Shown here: positions 7,671-15,979 of the stretch, piece by piece | How positions within the stretch are numbered: position 1 is the first letter of the stretch | Layout of the letters: each line of letters opens with the position of its first letter | DNA from: Blautia sp. | GTDB lineage: Bacteria; Bacillota; Clostridia; Lachnospirales; Lachnospiraceae | Direction: 5' to 3' | Assembly (NCBI GenBank): GCA_029257805.1 | Contig: JARIAR010000031.1 | Coordinates: forward strand, 62,001 to 126,000 | DNA length: 64,000 nt | Position numbers and translations under genes: made by a program | The notes under the pieces: generated by a model | The model's input: only the letters and a program-made list of their open reading frames with translations | What the model was told of the DNA's origin: nothing | The model's database searches: none

Positions 7671-8435
7671 ATGCTTGCATTAGAAAGACGAAATCTTATC
7701 CTTGAAAAACTTCAGGAAGAAAAAAGAGTTGTAGTCAGTGAGTTGAGCCAGCTTTATGGTGTTTCGGAAGAAACGATCCGCCGGGATCTTGATAAACTGG
7801 AAAAAGAGGGATTTGCCATTAAAAGCTATGGCGGCGCAGTGATTAATGAGGATTTCAGTATTGATCTGCCTTTTAATGTGCGTAAAAATCAAAATGTAGC
7901 CGGGAAACAGAAAATGGCAGAAATTGCAGCGTCCCTTGTAAATGAGGGCGATCATATTTTCCTGGATGCAAGTACTACAGCAGTTTTTGTGGCAAAAGCT
8001 TTGAAAGAAAGAGAACGGCTTACAGTAATCACAAATTCCATGGAAATTTTATTGGAACTTTCTGATGTTTCCGGATGGAATATTATTTCCACCGGCGGGG
8101 TAATGAAAGACGGGTATCTTGCTTTTTTAGGTTCCAGAACAGAGGAAGCAATTCGTTCCTATTATGTGGATAAGGCTATTTTTTCCTGTAAAGCACTGGA
8201 TAGAGAATGGGGTTTAATGGAATCTCAGGAATCGTTTGCCTATGCTAAAAAAGCCATGATGGCTTCAGGAAAAAAGAAAATTCTGGTAATTGACAGTACA
8301 AAATTTGATCAAACCGCATTTTCCGTTGGAGGAAGTTTGCGGGATATAGATGTGGTAGTGACAGACAGAAAGCCTTCAGACAGGTGGCTGAAGTATTTTG
8401 AAGAACTTGGTATGGAGTGTAAGTACACTGTCTGA
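7671..8435 (+). CDS. DeoR-family transcriptional regulator
   Basis: The 254-aa protein has an N-terminal winged helix (VSELSQLYGVSEETIRRDLDKLEKEG, about 17-45) and a DeoR C-terminal sugar-phosphate sensor domain (DGYLAFLGSRTEEAIRSYYVDKA). Known family members respond to phosphorylated sugars, so fuculose- or rhamnulose-1-phosphate is a reasonable ligand; that is inference. It sits inside the BMC operon after pduT with a strong site (GAAGGAGGCAG). No operator repeat is obvious in the gaps that can be seen. Confidence 0.88.
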   Translation: MLALERRNLILEKLQEEKRVVVSELSQLYGVSEETIRRDLDKLEKEGFAIKSYGGAVINEDFSIDLPFNVRKNQNVAGKQKMAEIAASLVNEGDHIFLDASTTAVFVAKALKERERLTVITNSMEILLELSDVSGWNIISTGGVMKDGYLAFLGSRTEEAIRSYYVDKAIFSCKALDREWGLMESQESFAYAKKAMMASGKKKILVIDSTKFDQTAFSVGGSLRDIDVVVTDRKPSDRWLKYFEELGMECKYTV

Positions 8436-8459
8436 TACGAAAGAAAGGGAGCAGCTGAT

Positions 8460-9611
8460 ATGAATACCTTTGAAATGAAAACTGCCATTCATTTTGGCAG
8501 TAATGCTCTGGACAGATTGAAAGAAATTCCGTACAAAAGGGTTCTTGTAATTACAGACCCGTTTGTTGTGCAGAGCAAAATGGTCGATTTAATTACTGCA
8601 CCGCTTGAAAGCGCAGGAATTCAGTATGATATTTTCTGTGATGTGGTTCCGGATGCTCCGGTGGAAAAAATTGCTACAGGTGTAAAAAAATTCCTGCAGT
8701 ATCAGCCGGAAGCAATTGTTGCAGTAGGTGGTGGATCTGCGATTGACTCTTCAAAAGCAATTCGTGAATTTGCATTGAAGATCAATAATTATGGAAAAGT
8801 AGGACTGATTGCAGTACCTACTACAAGTGGAACCGGTTCAGAAGTAACATCGTTTGCAGTTGTAAATGATACAGAAGCTCATGTGAAATATCCATTGGTT
8901 TCTGACAGCCTGACACCGGATGAAGCGATTCTCGATGCAGAACTTGTAAAGAGTGTACCTCCTGCAATTACAGCAGATACTGGTATGGATGTATTTACAC
9001 ATGCCCTGGAATCTTATGTAAGCACAGCTCATAACGAATTCTCTTCCGCACTTGCAGAAAAAGCCATGGAAATTTGTGGTGTATTTTTGTTACGTGCATA
9101 CTTAGATGGAAGTGATATGCATGCGCGTCAGAAAATGCATGTAGCATCCTGCCTGGCTGGATTATCTTTTAATACAGCAGGACTTGGTATTACTCACAGT
9201 ATGGCGCATCAGTTAGGTGCAATGTTCCATATTCCTCATGGACGTGCCAATGCAATGCTTCTTCCGCACATTGTGGAATTTAATGCAGATATTAACAAGC
9301 ATAGCAGAAGTCAGAAAGAATATCTTCCGGCAGTGAAGAGATATGCAGATGTTGCACATATTCTTGGACTTAGCAATTACAATAAAGTAATGACGGTTCG
9401 TTCTCTTGTAAACTGGATTCAGTTTATGCAGAAGGAAATGAACATTCCGTTGACAATACAGGAACTTGGTACGATTACTCCGGATGCATATTTTGCTGCA
9501 ATTGATAAAATGGCAGATGCAGCCCTTGTGGATGCTTGCACAGCAAATAATCCGAGAGTTCCAACAAAGGAAGATATCATAAAAATATATACTAAATTGT
9601 GGTCCTTCTAA
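8460..9611 (+). CDS. pduQ: Iron-containing alcohol dehydrogenase (PduQ-like 1-propanol dehydrogenase)
   Basis: This 383-aa type III ADH shows the NAD-binding GGGSAID, PTTSGTGSEVTSF and the iron-site histidines in GITHSMAHQLGAMFHIPHG. In pdu systems PduQ reduces propionaldehyde to propanol and recycles NAD+ in the lumen. Unlike the Zn enzyme at 1954 it has no added N-terminal helix, so it may enter by binding PduP or work in the cytosol as a lactaldehyde reductase. It is the last gene before a strong terminator. Choice between the two roles is open. Confidence 0.86.
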   Translation: MNTFEMKTAIHFGSNALDRLKEIPYKRVLVITDPFVVQSKMVDLITAPLESAGIQYDIFCDVVPDAPVEKIATGVKKFLQYQPEAIVAVGGGSAIDSSKAIREFALKINNYGKVGLIAVPTTSGTGSEVTSFAVVNDTEAHVKYPLVSDSLTPDEAILDAELVKSVPPAITADTGMDVFTHALESYVSTAHNEFSSALAEKAMEICGVFLLRAYLDGSDMHARQKMHVASCLAGLSFNTAGLGITHSMAHQLGAMFHIPHGRANAMLLPHIVEFNADINKHSRSQKEYLPAVKRYADVAHILGLSNYNKVMTVRSLVNWIQFMQKEMNIPLTIQELGTITPDAYFAAIDKMADAALVDACTANNPRVPTKEDIIKIYTKLWSF

Positions 9612-9620
9612 GATGTCAGG

Positions 9621-9650
9621 CAGCCCGGCAAATTCTGCCGGGCTGTTTTA
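9621..9650 (+). terminator. Rho-independent terminator after the shell operon
   Basis: CAGCCCGGCA-AATTC-TGCCGGGCTG is a perfect 10-bp stem followed by TTTTAT. It separates the shell/aldehyde operon from the dehydratase operon. Confidence 0.9.
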
Positions 9651-9662
9651 TAAAAAGCGGAG

Positions 9663-9713
9663 CACTGGGAAAAGAATCTTACAAAAGCGGAATGCAGGTT
9701 TTTTTTTCCAGTG
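9663..9713 (+). promoter_or_regulatory. Leader hairpin upstream of pduC
   Basis: CACTGG(G)AAAA and a T-run followed by CCAGTG can pair across ~30 bases, ending 16 bases before ATG 9730. A clear sigma-A promoter is not visible in the 80 bases between the terminator and pduC, so this structure might control read-through. It does not match a cobalamin riboswitch. Confidence 0.3.
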
Positions 9714-9729
9714 ATAAAAGGTAGAAAAT

Positions 9730-11394
9730 ATGAAAAGATCAAAAAGAATAGAAGCTCTGGATCAGAGAGCGGTAAATAAAGATGGGTTTATAGATGAATG
9801 GCCGGAAATGGGATTTGTGGCGATGAAAAGCCCTTATGATCCCAGTCCGTCTGTTAAAGTAGAAAATGGCATTATCACAGAACTGGATGGAAAACAAAGA
9901 TCAGAATTTGATTTTATAGACCAGTTTATTGCAGATTATGCAATTCGTATTGACAGAACAGAAAAATTCATGCAGCTTCCATCTTTGGAGATTGCAAGAA
10001 AAATAGTAGATATTCATACATCCAGAAAAGAAATTTTGGAAATTGTTTCCGGTATTACACCTGCTAAAATGGTAGAAGTAATCAACTACCTCAATGTAGT
10101 GGAAATGATGATGGGTATGCAGAAAATGCGTGCCAGAAAAGTACCGGGCAATCAGGCGCATATTACGAACCTAAAAGATGATCCGGTACAGATAGCAGCA
10201 GATGCAGCAGAAGGGGCTCTTCGTGGATTTAGTGAAGAAGAAACCACAACCGGTGTTGCCAGATATGCGCCATTTAATGCAATTGCCCTGTTGATCGGCT
10301 CCCAGGTAGGACGAAAAGGGGTTCTTACCCAGTGTGCGGTAGAAGAGGCAACAGAACTGGAATTGGGAATACGTGGCCTTACCACATATGCGGAAACACT
10401 TTCTGTATATGGTACAGAAAAAGTTTTTGTAGACGGTGATGACACTCCGTATTCAAAGGCATTTTTAAATTCAGCTTATGCTTCCCGTGGATTAAAAGTA
10501 CGATTTACTTCCGGTTCCGGCTCTGAAGTACTGATGGGAAGCAGTGAAAAGAAGTCTATGCTTTATCTGGAGTGCAGATGTCTGTATGTAACAAAAGGTG
10601 CAGGCTCCCAGGGAATTCAGAATGGTTCTGTAAGTTGTATTGGTGTTACAGCCAGCGTTCCTTCCGGGATTCGTGAAGTAATTGGAGAGAACCTTGTAGC
10701 AGCACTTCTGGGATTAGAATGTGCATCTTCTAATGATCAGAGTTTTTCTAATTCAGATATGCGTCGTACAGCGAGAACCATGCTTCAGTTTATGCCTGGA
10801 ACAGATTTTATTTTTTCAGGATATGCAGCAGAGGCGAACTATGATAATATGTTTGCAGGATCTAATTTTGATGCAGAAGACTTTGATGACTATAATGTAT
10901 TGCAAAGAGATATGCAGGTAGATGGCGGTCTTCGTCCTGTGACAGAAGAAGAAGTGATCCGTGTGCGTCGGGAAGCCGGAAAAGCGGTACAGGCAGTATT
11001 TAAGTACCTGGGACTTACGGAAGTAACAGATGAGCAGGTAGAAGCTGTAACATATGCTCATGGAAGTAAGGATACATTAAAAAGAGATGTTGCTTCAGAT
11101 CTGATGGCAGCAGATGATCTGATGAAGCGTGGAATTACCGGAATTGATGTGGTAAAAGCTCTTGCAGAAAGCGGATTTACAGAGCTTGCAGAAAGTATTT
11201 TGAATATGCTGAAGCAAAGAGTGATTGGAGATTATATGCATACGGCTGCAATTCTGGATGAAAATTTCCAGGTGATGTCTGGTGTAAACACTCCAAATGA
11301 TTATATGGGACCTGGAACAGGATACCGTGTAACTGGAAAACGCTGGGAAGAAATTAAGGCAATTCCACATAGAATAAATGTAAATGAATTTTAG
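9730..11394 (+). CDS. pduC: Coenzyme-B12 propanediol/glycerol dehydratase, large subunit
   Basis: The 554-aa length equals the usual PduC length. Residues known from the Klebsiella enzyme are in place: Gln142 and His144 in NQAHITN, the substrate-site glutamates in EEATELELG and nearby blocks, Gln in GAGSQGIQNG and Asp in SSNDQSFSNSD, and Ser in FIFSGYAAEA. It forms the TIM barrel of the (alpha-beta-gamma)2 enzyme, turning 1,2-propanediol into propionaldehyde by an adenosylcobalamin radical. It heads an operon with both small subunits, reactivase and PduO. Diol versus glycerol preference is inferred from the surrounding pathway. Confidence 0.96.
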   Translation: MKRSKRIEALDQRAVNKDGFIDEWPEMGFVAMKSPYDPSPSVKVENGIITELDGKQRSEFDFIDQFIADYAIRIDRTEKFMQLPSLEIARKIVDIHTSRKEILEIVSGITPAKMVEVINYLNVVEMMMGMQKMRARKVPGNQAHITNLKDDPVQIAADAAEGALRGFSEEETTTGVARYAPFNAIALLIGSQVGRKGVLTQCAVEEATELELGIRGLTTYAETLSVYGTEKVFVDGDDTPYSKAFLNSAYASRGLKVRFTSGSGSEVLMGSSEKKSMLYLECRCLYVTKGAGSQGIQNGSVSCIGVTASVPSGIREVIGENLVAALLGLECASSNDQSFSNSDMRRTARTMLQFMPGTDFIFSGYAAEANYDNMFAGSNFDAEDFDDYNVLQRDMQVDGGLRPVTEEEVIRVRREAGKAVQAVFKYLGLTEVTDEQVEAVTYAHGSKDTLKRDVASDLMAADDLMKRGITGIDVVKALAESGFTELAESILNMLKQRVIGDYMHTAAILDENFQVMSGVNTPNDYMGPGTGYRVTGKRWEEIKAIPHRINVNEF

Positions 11395-11405
11395 GAGGCT
11401 GTACA

Positions 11406-12077
11406 ATGGATAAGAATGAACTGATACAAGCCATTACCAAAGCGGTTTTGGAGCAGTTGCAGGGAAATCATGCACAGCCCCAAAACCAGGAAACATCTGG
11501 TGAGATTCTGACTGGCAGAACAAGAATGCGCCCTAAGCATTCCTATGCAGGAGCGCAGAAAGCTGCTCAGGGAACAGATCCAAAGGAAATTGTAATTGGA
11601 GTAGGTGCTGCTTTTCAGACGGAGATCCGTGCTACGATCTGCGGAATTCCGCTGGAAGATGTCCTTCAAAATGTACAGGCAGGTATTGAAGAAGAAGGAA
11701 TGACTTCAAGAGTTGTAAAAATCCTGGATACTTCAGACGTATGCTTTATGGCATTACAGGCAGCGAAACTTTCAGGTTCGGGAATTGGAATTGGCATTCA
11801 GTCAAAAGGAACAACGGTTATTCATCAGAAAGATCTGTATCCGTTGTCTAATCTGGAACTTTTCCCTCAGGCCCCACTGATGGATCTGGATACATATCGT
11901 AAAATCGGCAGAAATGCGGCGAAATATGTAAAAGGGGAAAAAGTAACACCAATAGAGTGTACCAATGACCCTATGGTACGTGCAAAATTCCAGGTAAAAG
12001 CAGCTTTGATGCACATTATTGAAACAGAGCAGCTGGATCCGGAAAAAGGCATGATTGTATGGGAGGGAGCAAGATGA
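11406..12077 (+). CDS. pduD: Diol dehydratase medium subunit with encapsulation peptide
   Basis: The 223-aa subunit binds the adenosylcobalamin tail together with the large subunit. The enzyme core starts near residue 55 (IVIGVGAAFQTEIR) and contains SGSGIGIGIQSKGTTVIHQKDL. The first 22 residues (DKNELIQAITKAVLEQLQG) are the amphipathic helix known in PduD to deliver the whole dehydratase to the compartment, and this helix resembles those on the aldolase, PduP and Zn-ADH. Ribosome site AGGAGG overlaps the end of pduC. Its stop overlaps the start of pduE (ATGA). Confidence 0.95.
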   Translation: MDKNELIQAITKAVLEQLQGNHAQPQNQETSGEILTGRTRMRPKHSYAGAQKAAQGTDPKEIVIGVGAAFQTEIRATICGIPLEDVLQNVQAGIEEEGMTSRVVKILDTSDVCFMALQAAKLSGSGIGIGIQSKGTTVIHQKDLYPLSNLELFPQAPLMDLDTYRKIGRNAAKYVKGEKVTPIECTNDPMVRAKFQVKAALMHIIETEQLDPEKGMIVWEGAR

Positions 12078-12469
12078 GTAATTATCCCTTAGGACAAAAT
12101 GAGGCAAGTAGCATCACATCCAAAACAGGAAAAAAGCTTTCTCAGATTACATTGGATGAGGTAAAGAAGGGAAGCGTAACAGCGGAAGATATTAAAATTT
12201 CTTCTGAAATGCTGAAGAAGCAGGGACAGGTTGCAAAAGAGGCAGACAATCCCCAGATGCAGGCAAATTTTGAACGTGCATCGGAGCTTGTAAATGTCCC
12301 GGATGATGTTATACTGAATATGTACAATAAACTGCGGCCAAATCGTTCTACAAAGAGAGAACTGCTTCTCATGGCCCAGGAGTTACTGGAAAAATACCAT
12401 GCCCCTAATTGTGCAAAACTCGTTTTAGAGGCAGCGGAAATTTATGAAAAAAGGGGAATTCTTCTTTGA
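12074..12469 (+). CDS. pduE: Diol dehydratase small subunit
   Basis: The protein (131 aa) begins MSNYPLGQNEASSITSKTGK and contains the family block LTLDEV-like ITLDEVKKGSVTAEDIKIS and RPNRSTKRELL. It caps the large subunit in the dehydratase. It is shorter than Salmonella PduE (about 173 aa) because there is no N-terminal targeting extension; targeting presumably relies on PduD. ATG 12074 after GGGAGGGAGCAAG is chosen over 12059, which lies inside pduD. Start and stop overlap with the neighbours, implying translational coupling. Confidence 0.94.
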   Translation: MSNYPLGQNEASSITSKTGKKLSQITLDEVKKGSVTAEDIKISSEMLKKQGQVAKEADNPQMQANFERASELVNVPDDVILNMYNKLRPNRSTKRELLLMAQELLEKYHAPNCAKLVLEAAEIYEKRGILL

Positions 12470-14298
12470 AACTAATTGCTGGTGTTGATATAGGAAATTC
12501 CACAACTGAAGTATGTATAGGCGGCATTGAAGAAAACGGAAGATTCTGTTTTCTGTCAAGTGCATCCCGCATGACTACCGGGACAAAGGGAACCCTTCCC
12601 AATGTCCTGGGGATTAAAGCTGCACTGGAAGAGGCTTTGGATCAGATTCATAAGCCTCTTAGTGCACTTGATCTGGTGCGTTTAAATGAAGCAGCCCCTG
12701 TAATTGGTGACACTGCAATGGAGACGATTACAGAGACGATCATTACGGAGTCTTCCATGATTGGGCACAATCCATCTACTCCTGCAGGTGCAGGGGAAGC
12801 AGTGGGGGAACTTATTTTTCTGGAAAATATCTGGAAAGGGGTTTCGGGAACACCGTATATCGTAGTTGCTTCAAATAAATTTTCTTATGAAGAGATCGCT
12901 GCAAGATTAAATCAATATATTCCGGAGTTGGATGTAAAGGGAATAATCTTGCAGGCAGATGAGGCGGTTTTAGTAGAAAATCGTTTGAATAAGCAGGTTC
13001 CTATTGTGGATGAAGTACGTCATATTCATAAAATACCTCAGGGAAAAATGGCTGCTATTGAAGTTGCGCTTCCTGGGACAAGTATCCGAATGTTATCTAA
13101 TCCGTATGGAATCGCTACTTTATTAGGGCTTGATGCAGAAGAAACGAAATCTGTTACCCCTATTGCAAAAAGTCTTGTTGGAAAGAGAAGTGCAGTAGTC
13201 ATTCGGACCCCTCATGGAAATATGAGAGAAAATATTCTTCCTGCAGGAGAAATTACTTTTCATGGTACAAGAGAGCTTTGTGTAAGTATTGATGCCGGAG
13301 CAGACGGGATTATGGAAAAGCTTGAAGAGGCAGGGGAAATTTACGATATTGACGGCCAGCTCAATACAAATGTAGGGAATATGCTTTCCAGAATCAAGAC
13401 AAGTATGGAAGACGTAACTCAAAGACAGAATGGAGATATTCGCATTACAGATATCCTTGCAGTGGATACACTGGCACCTGTAGAAATTTCCGGTTCTCTT
13501 GCAGGGGAAACATGTATGGAAAAAGCAGTAGGGATTGCCGCTATGGTAAAAACCCAGCATCTTCCCATGCAGCAGATTGCGGAAAAACTGGAGCAGGAAC
13601 TTTCTGTAAAAGCAGTAGTTGCAGGAGTGGAAGCTGTAATGGCTTCTATCGGTTCTATGACAACTCCGGGAACAAAACTTCCTCTTGCTGTTTTAGATAT
13701 GGGAGGTGGTTCTACAGATGCTGCAATTCTGGAGCCGGATGGAACGGTGCGTACGACACATCAGGCAGGAGCGGGAGAACTTGTGTCTATGCTGATTCAG
13801 ACCGAATTAGGTTTGAAAAGCCGTGTAACAGCTGAGCAGATTAAGAAATATCCTATGGGAAAAGTAGAAAGCCTTTTCCATATGCGTCTGGAAAATGGTG
13901 CCATGCAATTTTTTGAAGAGTCCATTGATCCAAGATATTACGGACATGTGGTACTTCTTGCACCAGGAGAAATGTTAAAAATAGAAGAAGACATACCAAT
14001 GGAGCGGATTCTTGAGGTGCGTCGGGAAGCTAAGAAAAAAGTGTTTGTGCGTAACGCGATCCGTGCTCTGCGTACAGTTGCACCGGATCATAATTTGCGA
14101 AAGATACCGAATGTAGTGCTGGTAGGTGGTTCTGCTGAAGATTTCGAAATACCGGAAATGTTGATGGAAGCTCTTTCTGAGTATAGGATTGTTTGCGGAA
14201 GAGGAAATATCAGAGGCTGCGAAGGACCAAGAAATGCAGTGGCTACAGGACTTTTACTCTCATATCTGGGAAACCGGAAATCGGAGAATACGGTTTAA
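12466..14298 (+). CDS. pduG: Diol dehydratase reactivase, large subunit
   Basis: The 610-aa protein has an actin-like ATPase fold opening AGVDIGNSTTEVCIGG and a second phosphate loop VLDMGGGSTDAAILEP, ending with a nucleotide-site region VVLVGGSAEDFEIPEM. Family role: ATP-driven exchange of damaged cobalamin from the dehydratase. Start is TTG 12466, overlapping the pduE stop (TTGA), with AAAAGGGG upstream. Length and order after pduCDE are canonical. Confidence 0.95.
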   Translation: MKLIAGVDIGNSTTEVCIGGIEENGRFCFLSSASRMTTGTKGTLPNVLGIKAALEEALDQIHKPLSALDLVRLNEAAPVIGDTAMETITETIITESSMIGHNPSTPAGAGEAVGELIFLENIWKGVSGTPYIVVASNKFSYEEIAARLNQYIPELDVKGIILQADEAVLVENRLNKQVPIVDEVRHIHKIPQGKMAAIEVALPGTSIRMLSNPYGIATLLGLDAEETKSVTPIAKSLVGKRSAVVIRTPHGNMRENILPAGEITFHGTRELCVSIDAGADGIMEKLEEAGEIYDIDGQLNTNVGNMLSRIKTSMEDVTQRQNGDIRITDILAVDTLAPVEISGSLAGETCMEKAVGIAAMVKTQHLPMQQIAEKLEQELSVKAVVAGVEAVMASIGSMTTPGTKLPLAVLDMGGGSTDAAILEPDGTVRTTHQAGAGELVSMLIQTELGLKSRVTAEQIKKYPMGKVESLFHMRLENGAMQFFEESIDPRYYGHVVLLAPGEMLKIEEDIPMERILEVRREAKKKVFVRNAIRALRTVAPDHNLRKIPNVVLVGGSAEDFEIPEMLMEALSEYRIVCGRGNIRGCEGPRNAVATGLLLSYLGNRKSENTV

Positions 14299-14325
14299 AA
14301 TAGAGATAAAGGAGCAGGGGCAGCT

Positions 14326-14676
14326 ATGGTGGTAAATAAGCCAACGATCATGATATACAGTCATCAGCCAGATGAAGATTTTCTTCGGGAAATTTGTGCA
14401 GGGATAGAAGAAGAAGGTGTATTGTATCAAATTTCTTCAAGAGAAGGAGATTTGGATACTTTGGCCTTTGAGGCTGCAAAAGCGTCCATGCTGGGCTGCG
14501 GTATTGGGATTTCGGGGATTCGGATTGCCATGCAGATGCAGCGCCTGCCAAAAGGAAAAAATGTATTTGAAATTTGTAATCCAAGATTCTGGCAATGTCG
14601 GAATCTTGGGGCCAATAGTGCCAGAGCTATTAAAAAGATGCCTTTTAAACCAGTCACAGGAGATGAGAAACTATGA
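14326..14676 (+). CDS. pduH: Diol dehydratase reactivase, small subunit
   Basis: At 116 aa it is close to the usual PduH size. It resembles the medium dehydratase subunit fold (CAGIEEEGVLYQI, AKASMLGCGIGISGIRIAMQM), consistent with the subunit-swap mechanism of reactivation. Ribosome site AAGGAGCAGGGG lies ahead of ATG 14326. Its stop overlaps the pduO start (ATGA). Confidence 0.92.
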   Translation: MVVNKPTIMIYSHQPDEDFLREICAGIEEEGVLYQISSREGDLDTLAFEAAKASMLGCGIGISGIRIAMQMQRLPKGKNVFEICNPRFWQCRNLGANSARAIKKMPFKPVTGDEKL

Positions 14677-15686
14677 ATATTTACACAAAAAACGGAGATA
14701 AAGGAACCACAGATCTTATCCGTACAAAAAATGTCTCCAAGTCAGATGACAGGATTGGGCTTGTAGGAACCATTGACGAGCTTACCAGCCATCTTGGCGT
14801 GGTAAAAACCATGATTCACGATGGAGATGTACTCCAAAATCTGGAGAATATCCAGGAAACATTAATTAAGGTCATGGCAGGTGTGGCAGATCCTTTTAAT
14901 CGGGAATACCATATCAGTGATGACAAAACAGAATTTTTGGAAAAAGAAATTGATCGTATGGAAAGTCTTTTTGAGCGGCCTAAAAAATTTATTCTTCCCG
15001 GGGGAACTCGTCTTTCAGCAGAAATGGATGTAGCGCGCACGGTAGCAAGAAGAGCGGAGCGTGCACTTGCAGCTGTTAGTGTAAAATTTGGAGCTGATGC
15101 AGGAACAAAGAAATACATGAACCGTCTTGCAGACTATCTTTATGTACTGGCCAGATATACAGATGCAACTTCTGATGTTAATGCATCCGAGAAAGGAAAT
15201 ACCATGGAACAAAATCAAAGTGCTGCCGTAAGTGAGGCAGTTGTTCAGGAAGTTATGAAACGCATGGGAATTCAGGGAAAGATTACGCTTGATGCAGCAA
15301 AGCGTCTTATTGAGAAAATTGAAAAAGAAGCAGTCCGTCAGGGAAAGAAGGCTGTAATTGCAGTATGTGGACCAGACGGGAATCCGATTGCAGTTCATGT
15401 AATGGACGGTGCTTTCCTTGTAAGCTTTGATGTAGCCTTAAAAAAAGCATATACATCTGTTGCAGTTAAAATGTCTACCATGGAATTATCTGCATTAGCA
15501 CAGCCTGGACAGACATTCTATGGTGTGGATAAGATGGATGGTGGAAAAATTGTGATTTTTGGTGGTGGTGTTCCTTTGAAAGCAGGAGAAACCATTATTG
15601 GAGGACTGGGAATCAGTGGAGGAACCGGAGAAGAAGATCATGCGCTTGCAGAATATGGTCTTTCCGTGTTGAATGAAGTACTGTAA
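14673..15686 (+). CDS. pduO: PduO: ATP:cob(I)alamin adenosyltransferase fused to a GlcG/HbpS domain
   Basis: Residues 1-170 are a PduO-type adenosyltransferase (YTKNGDKGTTDL ATP site; DRIGLVGTIDELTSHLG; ARTVARRAERAL), which makes adenosylcobalamin for the dehydratase. Residues ~205-337 are a GlcG/HbpS (DUF336) domain (AVIAVCGPDGNPIAVHVMDGA, ELSALAQPGQTFYGVD), a fold reported to bind heme or cobalamin. Between them lies an encapsulation-like helix (VSEAVVQEVMKRMGIQGK) with an in-frame ATG at 15204 (Met178) behind GAAAGGAAATACC. A separate, tagged C-terminal domain may thus be made. Last gene of the dehydratase operon. Confidence 0.93.
   Translation: MNIYTKNGDKGTTDLIRTKNVSKSDDRIGLVGTIDELTSHLGVVKTMIHDGDVLQNLENIQETLIKVMAGVADPFNREYHISDDKTEFLEKEIDRMESLFERPKKFILPGGTRLSAEMDVARTVARRAERALAAVSVKFGADAGTKKYMNRLADYLYVLARYTDATSDVNASEKGNTMEQNQSAAVSEAVVQEVMKRMGIQGKITLDAAKRLIEKIEKEAVRQGKKAVIAVCGPDGNPIAVHVMDGAFLVSFDVALKKAYTSVAVKMSTMELSALAQPGQTFYGVDKMDGGKIVIFGGGVPLKAGETIIGGLGISGGTGEEDHALAEYGLSVLNEVL
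15191..15206 (+). promoter_or_regulatory. Possible internal start site within pduO
   Basis: GAAAGGAAATACC-ATG is in frame at codon 178, exactly at the domain border. It would yield a 160-aa product starting with the internal encapsulation helix. The ribosome site is moderate. Confidence 0.4.
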
Positions 15687-15872
15687 TTTGCCTGAAAAAG
15701 GAGAATTTTACGATACTGGAGAAATGGTGTTCCTTTCGGTCGAAAGATGATATAATTTTTGGTATAGTTTTTATTGTCTAAAGAATATAGATTTGATAAA
15801 ATAAAAGCATATTAAATACATATATCTTAAATTTCTTGTACAAAAGAATATGCTCCAAAGGCATGAACATAG

Positions 15873-15890
15873 CCAGTATGCGGATACTGG
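15873..15890. repeat. Small perfect hairpin in the 3' region after pduO
   Basis: CCAGTAT-GCGG-ATACTGG is a 7-bp stem with a 4-base loop. The 293-base gap 15687-15979 holds only this, an AT-rich stretch and the terminator listed next; no gene is seen. Confidence 0.45.
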
Positions 15891-15901
15891 AAAAAGAAAA
15901 A

Positions 15902-15960
15902 CAAAAGTGCTGTCGTTTTGATGATTAAAAAAATCATAAAACGGCAGCGCTTTTGTTTTG
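15902..15960. terminator. Bidirectional terminator between pduO and the carboxypeptidase
   Basis: CAAAAGTGCTGTCGTTTTGATGATT and AATCATAAAACGGCAGCGCTTTTG form a stem of about 24 bp with G-U pairs and one bulge. It ends in TTTTG and is preceded by A-runs, so it can stop transcription from both convergent genes. Confidence 0.8.
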
Positions 15961-15979
15961 AGGAATTTTAATTTATATT

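Noticed and set aside
9655-9729. Cobalamin riboswitch before pduC (GCACTGGGAAAA resembles part of the conserved core)
   Set aside because: The B12 box and the other conserved parts are missing and the gap is far too short for the full aptamer; only a simple hairpin is present.
1-15686. Glycyl-radical diol dehydratase in the locus
   Set aside because: No glycyl-radical enzyme or SAM activase is seen in the window; all dehydratase genes are the B12 type. One could still lie upstream of base 1.
15687-15900. Riboswitch or T-box in the gap after pduO
   Set aside because: No known core motif fits and there is no plus-strand gene downstream to regulate; only 3' sequence and a terminator.
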